64,000 nucleotides of DNA, taken from assembly GCA_004154925.1 (NCBI GenBank), contig QJNS01000039.1:251009-315008 (forward strand), given 5' to 3'. Under the pieces are notes generated by a model, which was given only the letters and a program-made list of their open reading frames with translations, was not told the DNA's origin and made no database searches. Below, piece by piece: positions 1-11,399 of the stretch (positions are counted from its first letter, which is position 1; every line of letters starts with the position of its first letter). The DNA comes from Monosporascus cannonballus. Its lineage: Eukaryota > Ascomycota > Sordariomycetes > Xylariales. The position numbers were made by a program, and so were the translations under genes.

Positions 1-10
1 CAAAGACGCC

Positions 11-1900
11 ATGGAAGAGTACATTGAATCGGAACTAGAGCCAGACGAAGATACTAGCGACGACTATTCAATGGACGGCGACGAGGAGCTACAGGCTAGC
101 ATCCTGGAGGATGCCCTCCAGGCCGGCGGGCTTATCGAAGAGGATATCGATGAGCCCATCGAGTCCGAATTAGAGTCAGATCAAGAAGCTAGCGATGATT
201 CTGAAGCCGAAGCCGCGCAGATTGCGATCGAGCTTGCTGGCGGGGCAGCCGAGGAGGTCGATATAGATTACACTGCGGTCAGCTGGTTATTCAGATCACA
301 GATGGAAGCCGACGAGGAGTTGCAGGTTAGTATCCTGGAAGATAACCCCGACGTCGAGGAGCCCGTCGAGAGGCCCGTCGAGGAGCCCACCGAGGAGCCT
401 ACCGGAGAGCCCGTCGACGAGCCTGTCGAGCCTCTCGAGGAGCCCATTCAACGACCCATCCAGGAACCCATCCAGGAACCCATCCAGGAACCCGTTCAGG
501 AACCCGTCCAAGAACCCGTCGAGGGACCCATCCAAGAACCTAGCGTAGCAAATGTAGAGTTAGGCCAACGAGCAAGCGATGATTTCCCGATGGATAGCGA
601 CGAGGAATTGCAGGCTAGCATCCTAGAAGATGACTCCTACAGCCAAGGGTCTACCGAATGGGAACTGGGACCAGAACAACGAGATGTTGATGAATCTGAT
701 TTCGAAACCGATGAGGAGTTACAGGTTAGCATCCTGAAAGACAACTTCTACGAGCCTGGCAAAGAATACCAATGGTCCCCGGTCCTTGGCTCTGACCCTA
801 CCACGGAGTTGGACAACGTCCAATTAGAACCCACGGAGACTGAGTCTACCCCGGAGTTTGACGACATCGAATCGGAGCCTACTACTAAACAGTTCGATGA
901 CACCCCCTTGGGGCTTGCGGAGACTGGGTCGATCACAGAGTCCGAGGATGTTCAATTTGAGCCTACTAAGCAGTTCGATGACTTCCACTTGGAGCCTATA
1001 GGGACAACGCCCAACGCAGGCTTCGAAGAAATCCAATTGAAGCCTACGGAAACTGAGCACACACAACAAGTCTTCGAGTATTCGTTCGACCCAGTCCAAG
1101 AGTCCCCAGACGAGGGTTCGCAGTTAGATCCAAGCGTGCAGCTTGCGAGAGCTGCGAACGCCACTATGCCAAAAAGAAAACGTGGCCGCCCCAGGTTAGG
1201 GGTTAAGCGCCCCTATTCAAGGTCTCAGAGCGTCCGAAAATCTCAAACACCAGAAGAAGAGGACGCCAGTGTGCAACTTGCCAGGATATCCTTGAGCTCT
1301 CCTTCTAAGGCGGAGGACGAACGATGGGTGGAGGCAAAACTACAAGTTGTCCGACACCTCCGAGACGAACTCCCGGAGTACCCACAACTACAAATTCTGC
1401 GGTACTACATGCGTCAGACTGTAGATATTATGGCTGTCTCCATGATGCGGTCGCCGGAACCCCGCCGTGCTAAGGGCGGCCCCCGCCAATACATGATGTC
1501 GTTCAACGTCGCGGACCAGTCGACGCCGCCCAGCAATGTCATCGAGGTTCAGCTGTACCGGCCGCATAAGGATGCACTGCCGGTCGTGAAGCGCGGTGAC
1601 GTGGTGCTCCTGCGGAACTTCAAGGTGGTGGCACTCCAAGGCAGGGGCTGCGGACTGCGCACCGGGGACGAGTCGAGCTGGGCCGTCTGGGACTCAGCAC
1701 ACGGCGGCCCGCCACAGATTAGAGGTCCACCAGTCGAGATCAGTGAGAAGGAGGCGCTGCACGCGGGGTACCTTAGGGAGTGGTTCAACCTGCTGAGCGG
1801 TAACGCGCGGGCCAAGCTTGAGAGGGCCAGTCAGAAGATCATCAACGCGGCAAAGAACGCAGCAATGAACACAGCAAAGAAGGCCGCTGTAAAGTATTAG
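11..1900 (+). CDS. Acidic repeat protein with AT-hook and C-terminal POT1/Cdc13-like (Telo_bind) OB-fold domain
   Basis: 629 codons without interruption. Residues 1-380 are very acidic and repetitive: DEELQ(A/V)SIL(E/K)D occurs four times (residues 24, 101, 197, 234) and a Glu-Pro-Ile/Val-Gln/Glu tract fills 115-177. A basic segment at 387-402 holds a classic AT-hook (RGRPR at 391-395), which also suits a nuclear localisation signal. Residues about 445-575 resemble the fungal Telo_bind domain of POT1/Cdc13-type single-stranded telomeric DNA-binding proteins; the RPHKDALPVVKRGD stretch at 517-530 is the most diagnostic. The tail (590-629) is Ala/Lys-rich. By family, the role is likely chromatin or telomere DNA binding in the nucleus; this is inferred from domains. 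The ATG at 11 is the first in the window, but no in-frame stop precedes it, so the gene may start further left. Base composition is normal and there is no RIP damage, despite the adjoining repeat block. Confidence 0.85.
   Translation: MEEYIESELEPDEDTSDDYSMDGDEELQASILEDALQAGGLIEEDIDEPIESELESDQEASDDSEAEAAQIAIELAGGAAEEVDIDYTAVSWLFRSQMEADEELQVSILEDNPDVEEPVERPVEEPTEEPTGEPVDEPVEPLEEPIQRPIQEPIQEPIQEPVQEPVQEPVEGPIQEPSVANVELGQRASDDFPMDSDEELQASILEDDSYSQGSTEWELGPEQRDVDESDFETDEELQVSILKDNFYEPGKEYQWSPVLGSDPTTELDNVQLEPTETESTPEFDDIESEPTTKQFDDTPLGLAETGSITESEDVQFEPTKQFDDFHLEPIGTTPNAGFEEIQLKPTETEHTQQVFEYSFDPVQESPDEGSQLDPSVQLARAANATMPKRKRGRPRLGVKRPYSRSQSVRKSQTPEEEDASVQLARISLSSPSKAEDERWVEAKLQVVRHLRDELPEYPQLQILRYYMRQTVDIMAVSMMRSPEPRRAKGGPRQYMMSFNVADQSTPPSNVIEVQLYRPHKDALPVVKRGDVVLLRNFKVVALQGRGCGLRTGDESSWAVWDSAHGGPPQIRGPPVEISEKEALHAGYLREWFNLLSGNARAKLERASQKIINAAKNAAMNTAKKAAVKY
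352..545 (+). repeat. Coding minisatellite, Glu-Pro-(Ile/Val)-(Gln/Glu) repeats
   Basis: About sixteen imperfect 12-base units lie inside the 629-codon gene and encode Glu-Pro-Ile-Gln or Glu-Pro-Val-Glu steps. Units at the 3' end are nearly identical, suggesting recent slippage or unequal exchange. The tract keeps frame and probably forms an extended, disordered spacer. Confidence 0.8.
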
Positions 1901-2660
1901 ACTTGGAGGAATGGATGCGTGGTTGTAGTAATAGTTTTCACGTGGCAGTAATGGTGTATGTTTAGGCACAGCGATTGTTTGGGGCGCAGCATGTTTAAGG
2001 AGCAGCTACGAAGTATATGAGATCATGAACTTGCCTAACCCTCTCTGTAGAGAATAGATGCATATAATTAACAACTGCTTATAGTTGCTAAATCATTGAT
2101 TCTTAGTTTTATTATGAAAATTTGCTGTTAAGCTTCGGAAGTGAGATTGTTGTGATGCGATGGATAAAGCCGAGGATTAATTCCATGCCCCCCAGTTGTC
2201 CAAGTAGTCAGCTCTGCAGGAAAAAGCTTAAGAAGCTATCTACTTGTATTCACGCTTGGTTGGGATATATGAAAATTGGTAATGTCTCCGCCATATAGTA
2301 GGGCCTCACACTTTTCGGCACTGTTCAGATTCCATAGAATATGCCAGCAAAGGAGAAAATTTCTGGAGGAAGTATAAGCAGTATAATATTGGGGTTAACT
2401 TTTGGAGACTTCTCGGCGGCCGCTAATCTACGCGAGTGATACCGCCCTCGTGGCTAGACAGGAGTATAGGAATTTAGACGTGCTGCTCTGTCAGTTGTTG
2501 GAAGCCATAGTGACAAGGCAACAGACATATGCGTTCTCCGAAAGTTGCCCTCAGCAATTTCCTTTGTCGTGTATGAACCTGAGCCGGTCCTGCTTTCCCC
2601 TGAGCCAGGGTGAGCCTGGGGTAAGCTTGTAGCACAGCTCATAACCGCCGTTTTTGGACA
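1901..2660. other. 3' flank of the telomere-type gene; no gene recognised
   Basis: Ordinary base composition, with short blocks of AT-rich spacer. An open frame at 2402-2632 has no ATG and no recognisable protein, so I do not call it. Composition becomes strongly AT-biased after about 2660, the edge of the repeat block. Confidence 0.6.
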
Positions 2661-2991
2661 CCCCGGTTAAAGTTGCTATTTACCAAAAATAAAAATAACC
2701 AATAACAAGGATTATTTTTGAGTTATACGTAAAAAGGCTTATAATCTTAATCCATCCTATCGAATATCTCCTGGATATACAAATTACGACGTCTACAACC
2801 GCTTTAACTCTTTACTATCAATATTCCAATACCAAAATGTAACGAACCTGTCATACATCCACCTGGAGGTATGAACAGTATCCGAAATGGGGTCTTGATT
2901 TGCAGGTAACAATAGTGCGAGGAATGATTCAGTGGTCTGTTCGTTAAAGAGATTTAAAAACTCTTCCTATAGTAGAGAACGGCTGTTTCTG

Positions 2992-3360
2992 TGTGACGGC
3001 TAGGGGTTTAACCAACTATTAAACCTTAGTCGTACGGGTTTATGTTGGCAGGAGTATCGTGGGACTCTGTAGCAATGAATAACTTAGTCACGTCTCTTAA
3101 TACCAAGGGCGCAGAAGCGTATTGCAAACGATTGGTATTGATGAGTGGTTTGTTGCAAGCTGAAGCTATCTAGACTATGGAAATAATGAGCGTATATATC
3201 CTTATTCTGCTCGCTGGATCACCACCAGTAAGTTGGTGATCCGGTTCACTGGCTCACCACTAGTGAGTTGGTGATCCATCACGTGACCTGCCCCACCGCG
3301 CACTTGTGGTTGGGTCATGATAGACCGTTTCTGGAGACCGTGGCTCGTTGGGCCATGACA
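2992..3360 (-). mobile_element. Solo LTR of a chromovirus-type Gypsy element
   Basis: Starts TGTGACGG and ends CATGACA, 369 bp, with an exact 5-bp duplication TTCTG at 2987-2991 and 3361-3365. In coding orientation (minus) it has U3 with the palindromic module, a TATATA box (3193-3198) and an inferred transcript start about 37 bases downstream (AGCTTGCAACA, complement of 3151-3161). It is nearly free of RIP and is the best consensus-like LTR in the window. A solo LTR forms by recombination between the two LTRs of a full element. Confidence 0.92.
3216..3277. repeat. U3 module type 1: two palindromic GGATCACCA...TGGTGATCC units
   Basis: Unit 1 (3216-3242) has perfect 9-base inverted arms. Unit 2 (3243-3277) is a longer, diverged copy. 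Three-unit versions occur in E1 (4109-4222 and about 10573-10680) and E6 (about 46745-46840 and 53057-53160). The module lies upstream of the TATA box in coding orientation, so a regulatory role is plausible. Confidence 0.8.
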
Positions 3361-3622
3361 TTCTGGCTGTAGGCTTAGATTGATAACTAAGGAACAAAAA
3401 CTAAGTAAATGGCTACATGAAAAATCGGTTCATTATATATTCCAATTCCTTTACCTAAATATATTATAAATCTATATAATTGATATAAATTAATTAATCT
3501 ATCAGATTACTTAAATTATATTAACAAGGTTAAAAACTTCTATTTGGAATTTAGCTGCGGTAAGTTTATACTAGGCCTTAAAGGTCCGTTTTCTTAAAAT
3601 AGAAATGTTTATTCCGGTAACA

Positions 3623-3918
3623 TTATTTCTCTTTTTCAAATATTTTTATTCTAAAGATAAAAACCGTAAATGGCTATTTTTACCTATTTAAAAAAATCCC
3701 ATAAACCTTTCAGCTAATTTTATTATAACAGGTCCAATTTAAAAAAAATAGGAAATTTCGATTAAATTAACGCGAAATATGTAATAACCGTACTAGTTTT
3801 ATTAAAAAAAAACTTGGTTTTAAAATCGTTTTTTGTTCGAATTATATGTATGTTTTGAAAACTATATTGTTTTTACGTAATTAATATTTTAAGTTATAGT
3901 TGTTATATTCGTCACTAA
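3623..3918. other. AT-rich spacer, pre-insertion target of element E1
   Basis: Heavily AT-rich, with no family recognised. Its last five bases (ACTAA) pair as a mutated target duplication with GCCAG at 17667-17671, so this stretch was contiguous with the sequence now starting at 17667 before E1 arrived. It may be the far end of relic G5. Confidence 0.5.
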
Positions 3919-4306
3919 TATAACGGCTAGGTGGTTTAACCAACTATTAAATCTTAGTCGTACGGGTTTATGTTAGCAGAAGTATTATAGAAAACTGAGC
4001 AATAAATACAGTAACGTATTACGTTTCGTAATACGAAAAGTGCCTTAGGTAACGAATTATTATTATAAGCTGGAATTATTTAAATTATGAAAATAATAAA
4101 CGAATATATTTTGATCCGGCTTATTGGCTTATTACCAATAAATTAGTAATTCGGCTTATTGGCTTATTATCAGTAAATTGGTGATCCGGCTTACTGGCTT
4201 ACCACCAATAAGTTGGTAATCCATTACGTAATTTGCTCCATTGCGCAACTTGTGGTTGAGTCGTGGCAAACCGTTTCTGGAAACCGTAACTTATTAGGTT
4301 ATAACA
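3919..4306 (-). repeat. E1 left (3') LTR
   Basis: 388 bp, beginning TATAACGGCTAG (a mutated TGTGACGGCTAG) and ending ATAACA. It carries three copies of the palindromic type-1 U3 module at 4109-4222. It is moderately RIP-mutated. Confidence 0.85.
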
Positions 4307-4879
4307 CGATTCTTTTTTTATACATTTTGCCTATATAATCGTTTTTTTGGGTAAACTTTTCATATCTATTTAATATATTTTCCGGTATATTTAAACGTTA
4401 GTGCTATAAATCCGAATAATAACTTATCTTAATTAATATGATTAAATTTAAAGGTTTTAACATAATATTTTATTTTTTTATTTTATCCAACGGTTTAATT
4501 ATTAAATAATAACCGAGGTGTATCGTTATAAAAATATATTTGTCGAAATTATTTGTACAACGGAACAAAAATCCTTCTTTCCATAATTAATCGTCATATC
4601 GCAATGTTAAAAAAATCAAAAAAAAACTAACGGCCAAAAAATCTTTATCTAAAATTCTTACGCGTTTTTTTCGTATACGTCGTTAACGCCAGCAATATTA
4701 ATCCTAAGATACGAAACATATTAATCGTAGTTTTTAGTTTTTAGGCGATTTTAACGACCCTATCCATTTGAAATCAAAATTTATAGTCGAAAATAAGCCT
4801 TCAATAAGGTGGACGTTATTAATTAGAATACAGTAAACTAAAGATTTCCTTTTTTGGATATCGTAAAATAAAATATTAT

Positions 4880-7800
4880 TTCGGATAATTCAGTCGTTAT
4901 TAATAAATTTTTTTAATAAATGTTAAATATTAATAAAGTTTTTGGCGGATTCCTAGGTGTTTTCGAAATCCGGGTATTTTTTTTACCTTTTTAAATATTA
5001 AATAACTTCGTTTTATTTTCGTATATCGAAAATTTTTTTAACCTTATATACCTATTCGTTTTCTATTCTTATATCGTTTTATACCGTATGTATTTTGATC
5101 ATATCCGTTATTAATTCGAATAGAAAATGTAAAACATTGCATAAAATTTACCTTTTAATAAGAAATTTAATTAATAATTATTTTCTAAGATTTTTTACCA
5201 ATTTTATATAAACAAATATATTTGAAATCGAGTTTTTTGTTAGGTTATTTTATTTACATATTTTTAGTAAGGAATAAAACTATTTCCCCTTTTCGAAAAT
5301 TAATCCTTTTAATCTTTTTTAATTACAATATCCACCCACTCGGCTACGCACAAATTCCAATTCCATTTCCATTCTCCAATACAACCACTGTAGTTATTTT
5401 AATATAAAAACTATTATGATATTAATTAAATTATCGTAACGTACTTCCTTATAAATATTTAAAGTAAAACCAAAATTTACGGTTGTTAATATTATTTTAA
5501 CATTTTCATAATAACTAATATTATAAGCTAATTAAATAACAGGTAACATTTTAACTTAATTAATTTATTCGTATTTAATATCATATTGTACATACATTTT
5601 TAAAATTTAATTTATTCGTTTTGTTTATTTATTTATTTAAAGTGTAAATGCGTTAAAGAATTTGTAATTTAGGCCGGTCAGTATTATTAAACCCTGCTAA
5701 AATTTAAATTCAAATATCGATCCGTTTTTGGAAATAATTTCCATTAATAATTGATATATGCTAAAAATATATTTAAAAGAAATTTGCTATTTGTTTAATG
5801 TTTATGTCCTGATGATACGGTAAAAAAAATAGGAATATTTTGTAAATCGATTAAGGATAAAGAAATACTGTAGTAATATATTTCTATATCTAGATTTTCT
5901 AATATAATGAATTTAATAATAAAATCGAATATAATTAAATACCATAATCGTTATATAATTAATAACAGCTATAATTCTTTGTATAGCTTTTATCGTTAAC
6001 TTTTAGTTCTAACGTAAATATCGTATTATTATATAAGGTTTTGTATTATTAATCCTATTTGAAAAAATGAATATATGCGTTAAAGCCGTTTTAAGGTTTT
6101 ATAAATCTCTGGATATTTATGTAACTAATATTCGTATATATTTCGTACTAAATCTTTCTGGTATTTATTTGAAATTTGAATTTCTTTCGTTTTTTGGTTT
6201 TTTAAAAGAGCGTTATTACATTACTAGATTTTTAAATATATATTAAAAGGTACTGCCCAAGTTATCGTAATTTGTTACAAGCGTAGATATCTTTTTATAA
6301 TAGTATTAAAGATTATATAGCTAATTTTAACCAATTTTCTTTCGAGTTTAATTATTTGCTTAACGTATTAATTCTGCCGTTTTTTAATTTCTTTTGTTAA
6401 TAATAACCCATATTAAAGTTTGCCAAATATTTAGCGTAACGAAATTATCGTTTTATAAGTTTTGTAGTTATAGTAAATCGGGTAAAATTTTAATAATCTG
6501 TATAAACCTTAATTTGATATAGGTTTCCTTTTAAAAAGTGCCTAAATTCTCGGAATACCATAATAATAAATATAAATTCCTTATTTAGAATGCTACAATT
6601 AAACTTTACTCTTTCTAATTTGTATAAAAAATATAATAAAGTATAATTTGCTTTAATTATTTCGTTATTCGATAATTACCTTTAACGCGTAATTCGAAAT
6701 ATCGGTTTTTAATTTAAGAAGGCGGTTTAAATTGTATATAATTAATATGAATTTGTTAATAATCGTATCTTTAATATCGTAAAATGTCTTTTTTATTTTT
6801 AATATTTATTTATTTTTTGTTTTTCCTTTTTTCGTAAGATTTATTAAGGGTATAATTATTTTCGTAAAATTTTAAACAAAGTATTTATAATAAGTAACAA
6901 ATTCAAAAAATATTTATATTTTTTAACCGTAATTATCGTTTGCTATTTAATAATTATAATAATCTTTTTAAGGTTTATCCTAAGATACCTTAAGGAAATT
7001 ATATATCCGAGATATTTTATATTTTATACGTAAAATTAATTCTTTTTACGTTAATAAATAACTTTACATTTTATAAAACTCGAAAAACTTTATAAACGTA
7101 TTTTATATATGCTCTTTCCATTTTTGAGTAAATAAAATAATCGTTAAATTAATAAACGACAAAAATATCGAGGTATTTTCGTAATACATAATTAATTATC
7201 CATTAAAAAGTTATTAATACGTTTCTAAATCCTATTAATATAGTTAAATACTTGAATAATATGTATTTCGCTTTGAAAACTATGTTTTATTTATTTTTTA
7301 ATCCCAATAACGTCATATTTATTTTTAAGATCGAATATTATGAATTATTTGGCTCTGTAAAATCGGTTTTTTATATCCGTAATTAAAGGTAATAATATTT
7401 AATAATTGACAATAATATCGCTTAATTATCGATAATTAACCATAAATCGCAATTTTCCGTTGTTTTTAATTCGAAAACATTAGATAATCTACTAATAATT
7501 TTAAAAATCGAATTTATTTTTTGTAACCGATTTTCTAGGTATTTTTCAAAAGTGCGTAATTCGTTTCCGCTAAAATTATAATTAAGGTAAAATTTCGTTG
7601 AAAATCCTTTTTTGAAATTATTTTATAATCCTATTTACTATATTTTAATGATTTAGTATTAAGTTTTTTTTAAAAAACCTTTTTATTAATAATATTTTAA
7701 TAATATATTAATTAAATTCTTTGGATTTTGGAGCGATTATTTTAATTTATTATTTAATTATTTTTGTTTTGCTTTAATAATAATAACGATACGTTATATT

Positions 7801-10270
7801 TCTTTTATTACCTGTTTTTTTCGTATATCTTATTTTTTTACGTAGTAAAGTTTTTATTATATCGTTATGCCTATATTCGTTATTATTTTTGATCGAATAT
7901 TAAGATTTTAATTTTTTTTCTTATTTATTAATAAGATATAAGACGAATTTTACCTAGATAATCTTTTTATTAATCAAGATTTTATACCCGTATATTTATG
8001 GTCTTTTTAAAATTATATCGCAATTCTTAAATAAAACGATATCGAAATTAATTATTTAATATTATCCTTAAACAAAAGTTTCGAAATAATTAATTTCGCG
8101 TATAATTTTTCCGTTATCGTTAACGAATTCTTAACTTTTGGTATTCGTCGTTATATATGGTTTTAACTTATATCTCTATAGCAATCCTAGATTATTGATT
8201 ATATTTAATATAATATACTTTCCGCTCAAAATATCGCAGTTTATTATTGCGGTATATTAATATGTTTCGAATCGTATGTCCAAAGTAATAAGATTATTAA
8301 CCACTTTTATCGTTACGTTTAAAACGCTTTTTAGGAATTTTCTTAATTCTTTAGGTTTTGTTATTTTGCGGATTTTTTATAGGTAACCTTTTTTTTAATT
8401 CTTTTTCGAATTTATTAAGCCTTTTTAATATTTCGATATTTAACGTATTAAGTTATTATACTTGTCGTTATTACTGGCGTATTATGTTTTCAAATTATAT
8501 TAATTATTTTTAGTTTTGTTGTATTTTTTTAATACGTAAATTATTTTCTTATGGTTTCGATTATATCCTATAATACGTTATATTAATTATTATTCCTAAG
8601 TTCGCCTGCAAATTACTGTATTTATTTTAATAGCTTTTTTTTCATAAAGGTTCATAATAAATATTATTTGAAAATAGAAAATTTGTAATAATTTTGTAAT
8701 AATGTTTTTTATTATATATTAAACTATCTTTTTTCAGTTTAATAATTATATTATTATTAATAATAAAAATGGTTTTGTTATAAATATTCTTTTTTCGGGC
8801 ACCTTTTTGCCTTAATTAATTATTAAATAATTTTTGGGGTTATAAATGGAAAATGCCGATATTTATTATTTATTATTCTTAATATTTCCGGTTCTATTTA
8901 GAAAGTTAAAGGTTTTATAATGCAGATAGGTAATTCGTTTATAAATATATTATTTTTATTTTTCGTAACCGAGATACTTTCGTTATCGATAATATATAGC
9001 ATGTATTTTGCCGTATCGATTAAAAGTTCCGGGATAAATCTTTTTTGTCCAATCCTGATATTCGCGTAATTATCTTTATAATGTTTTTTGTTATATTTCC
9101 TTTACTTATTAAATTAATTTCCTAAGTTTTTGCATTTTTCGTCGAATTTCTTGTTATAATGGCCCCTGTTAGGTTTTTCGCCATGAAAAGCCTAGTATGT
9201 ATTTAGACTAGATTATATTAATAGGTTTGCTTCCGTTTTTTTGATTCTTTTTTCAATTATCCTTTAGGTATTAGTTTCCAGGTATTTTGACGAGGTTTCT
9301 TCAGTACCTGATATTATGCTACCTTATATTCTATTTTATTACTATTAAACTATTTAGTTTAATTCCACTTTTTTATAAGTAATTTTCAATTCTATCAGTT
9401 CTGGTTCCGTATTATAGGAAATATTACTGCGCCGAAAAACGCTAATATTAACCATATATCGGGATTTGTTATTAGTTTTTCCTTGGGTAATTTTAATGCG
9501 CTAAGCATATTATCGATTATCGAGCTTAATTATTATTGCGATATAATCCGATAAATAATTAAGCCGATTAAATTTAAAAAAATTTATGTTTTTTTAAGAT
9601 ATTAAAAATTTATAATTATTAAGGTTTTTTATTCTTAATTTAATTTAAATATTAATTAAATAAACGTATTACCGTAATTAAATGCTAACCTTTTTGTCGT
9701 AATTACTAAATTTATATTTCGGCTTTTATTTTTTCGTTTATTATGTCGAAGGTTTTCGTTAATATTTATTCAAATTATTTATAATCGTTATAAATTTGTA
9801 TTATTTCCGTGTTTCGGTTTTTAATTAATAAAATAACGTACCTTTTTATAATTAAATCCAATTTAATAACGGTATTTCGGGTAAATTATTTAATTATTAA
9901 TTTACTTTTTATAAAAAATATAATTAATTAAATAAGAAAATATTCGAAATAGGTTTGGCATTAAATTAAGAATAATTATAGCTTAATCGAAATTCCGTCG
10001 AAAAGTTCCGGTTTAAGCGGTTTAAAAATCTTTTCCGGTTTTTCGGTAAAATTCAACCAAATAACTTAACTTATTTGAGAAAATTTCGCGGTTTCGGGAA
10101 CTTTCTTTTTTTCCTTAAGCTTTTTATAGGCGGTTTAAAAGGACGTTATAAAATCATTATTGTTTTTCTTAAGCTGAACTATACATTCGTTTTTAACGTC
10201 CAAACGTCGAAAAACCTTTTCGCGAAATAGGCGAGGTTCTTTTTTCTTTTCGGATTCCATTTTAGTATCC
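4880..10270 (-). pseudogene. E1 gag-pol relic with chromodomain
   Basis: Read on the minus strand, stretches matching E2 and E6 occur in the order gag/protease, reverse transcriptase, RNase H, integrase, chromodomain. The reverse transcriptase active-site codons at about 7140-7152 differ from those of E2 only by a few changes, and now include a stop. The chromodomain stretch near 4920-4980 still reads like a YLVKFKKYPDFENT core. Every frame is broken; the small open frame at 5222-5407 on the plus strand is only a shadow. Confidence 0.75.
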
Positions 10271-10379
10271 GGGTTATCAGGGACCTAGTAAATGGGTTAT
10301 TCGAGCTGTTTCCTGGTAAACATAATATTGGCGATATTGCGTAAAGTTTAATAATATTATTAAATAAAAGCTTATATTA

Positions 10380-10713
10380 TACAATAACTAAGTTCTTTAA
10401 CTAATGATTAAACATTAATCATACGGCTTTATATTAAAAATATTTCAAAACGTAAATAATAAATATAATAATATATTGCGTTGTATAATATTAAAAATAT
10501 TTTAAATATCGAATTATTATTATAAATTAAAATTATTTAAATTATGGAAATAATAAATATATATATTTTAATTAGGCTTATTAGCTTATTACTAATAAGT
10601 TAATAATCCGGCTTACTGGCTTACCACTAGTAAGTTGGTAATCCGGCTCACTGGCTTACCACCAGTAAGTTGGTGATCCATTACGTGACCTGCTCCACCG
10701 CGCACTTGTGATT
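10380..10713 (-). repeat. E1 right (5') LTR, first part
   Basis: Inner half (10380-10570) is heavily mutated. The outer half (10610-10713) is nearly intact, with three type-1 U3 units. It stops after CACTTGTGATT, where E2 is inserted, and resumes at 17618. Confidence 0.85.
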
Positions 10714-11108
10714 TGTTATGACCTTACGGTCTTGGCTTCCTTGCGGACGGACGGGACCACGAAAAAACAAGCCCCGACCACCGCCAAGAAGTCACGTAAC
10801 CGGCTCAATGGTCTTAAGGTGCCAAGCGCCTTGAGCCCCTTAAGCCAGCAAGGAGCTTAAAGGGCTTAACGGGCTTAAGGGTTTAAATCGCTTAACCACC
10901 TTAAACCAAAATAAGAATATATACATCTATTATTTCCATAATTTAAATAACTTTAATTTACAATTATTTATCGTTACTTAAAATAATTTTGGAATTACGA
11001 AATGTAGTACGATTATTATGTTTATTACTTAAATTCTTATAATATTTTTATTAATATAAACCCGTATAATTAAGATTTAATAACTAATTTAATTTTTTAA
11101 CTATTATA
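10714..11108 (+). repeat. E2 5' LTR
   Basis: 395 bp. The outer half (10714-10905) is unmutated and carries the type-2 U3 module of TTAAG/GGGCTTAA-like palindromic repeats. A TATATA box is at 10918-10923, with the inferred transcript start at about 10955. The inner end (after 10915) is strongly RIP-mutated. Confidence 0.88.
10918..10923 (+). promoter_or_regulatory. TATA box of E2 5' LTR
   Basis: TATATA lies 37 bases upstream of the conserved AGCTTGCAA-type sequence (mutated here, 10955-10963). The same spacing is seen in the unmutated solo LTR at 2992-3360. Confidence 0.6.
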
Positions 11109-11122
11109 TATTATAAATTTTT
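11109..11122 (+). promoter_or_regulatory. E2 primer-binding site, self-priming type
   Basis: TATTATAAATTTTT directly follows the 5' LTR. It matches the less mutated E4 version TGTTACAAGCTTTT almost entirely by transitions. The deduced ancestor is complementary to the inferred 5' end of the transcript rather than to a usual tRNA 3' end. Confidence 0.55.
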
Positions 11123-11399
11123 ATTTAGTAATACCGTTAAACTTTGAATAATATTGATTAACGTAATAATTATTACTAAATAACCCAAACAATTTTTTTA
11201 CCAAATTCTTAATTATCCAGATACTGGAATGGAATCCGGAAAAAACAGGAAAAACCTCGTTTTTTTCGCAAAGAAGTTCTTCGACGACTAGATACCATAA
11301 ACGAACGTATCCATTAGCTTAAAAAAAACAATAATAATCTTATAACGTCCCTGTATGTAACTCATAAAGAGATTAAGACAAAAAAAGCTCCCGAAATCG

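Larger units (their letters stand above)
2661..3622 (-). mobile_element. Copia-B fragment: 5' LTR plus primer-binding site, interrupted by a Gypsy solo LTR
   Basis: The LTR reads TGTAACG at 2838 to GTAACA at 3622 on the plus strand; its transcription direction is minus. It matches the unmutated copy at 45656-46069 in reverse complement. Just outside the LTR (left side) the minus strand reads TTTTGGTATTGGAA, a Copia-type primer-binding site related to the initiator-Met tRNA complement, followed by a short internal remnant to about 2661. The piece at 2838-2991 is almost unmutated, while 3366-3622 is heavily C-to-T/G-to-A mutated. Flanks of the LTR (CAAAA and TTATT) do not match, as expected if the left side is internal element sequence rather than target DNA. 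Confidence 0.75.

Noticed and set aside
2402..2632. 76-codon frame downstream of the first gene
   Set aside because: Begins with TTG rather than ATG, overlaps an antisense frame and has no recognisable content.
3216..3277. CRISPR-like repeats
   Set aside because: Only two or three units with no unique spacers, inside LTRs of a eukaryotic retroelement.
3611..3640. Polypurine tract right of the Copia-B LTR, which would make it a shared LTR in a tandem array
   Set aside because: The purine run is short and AT-biased, the other Copia-B copies lack it, and chance is likely in this composition.
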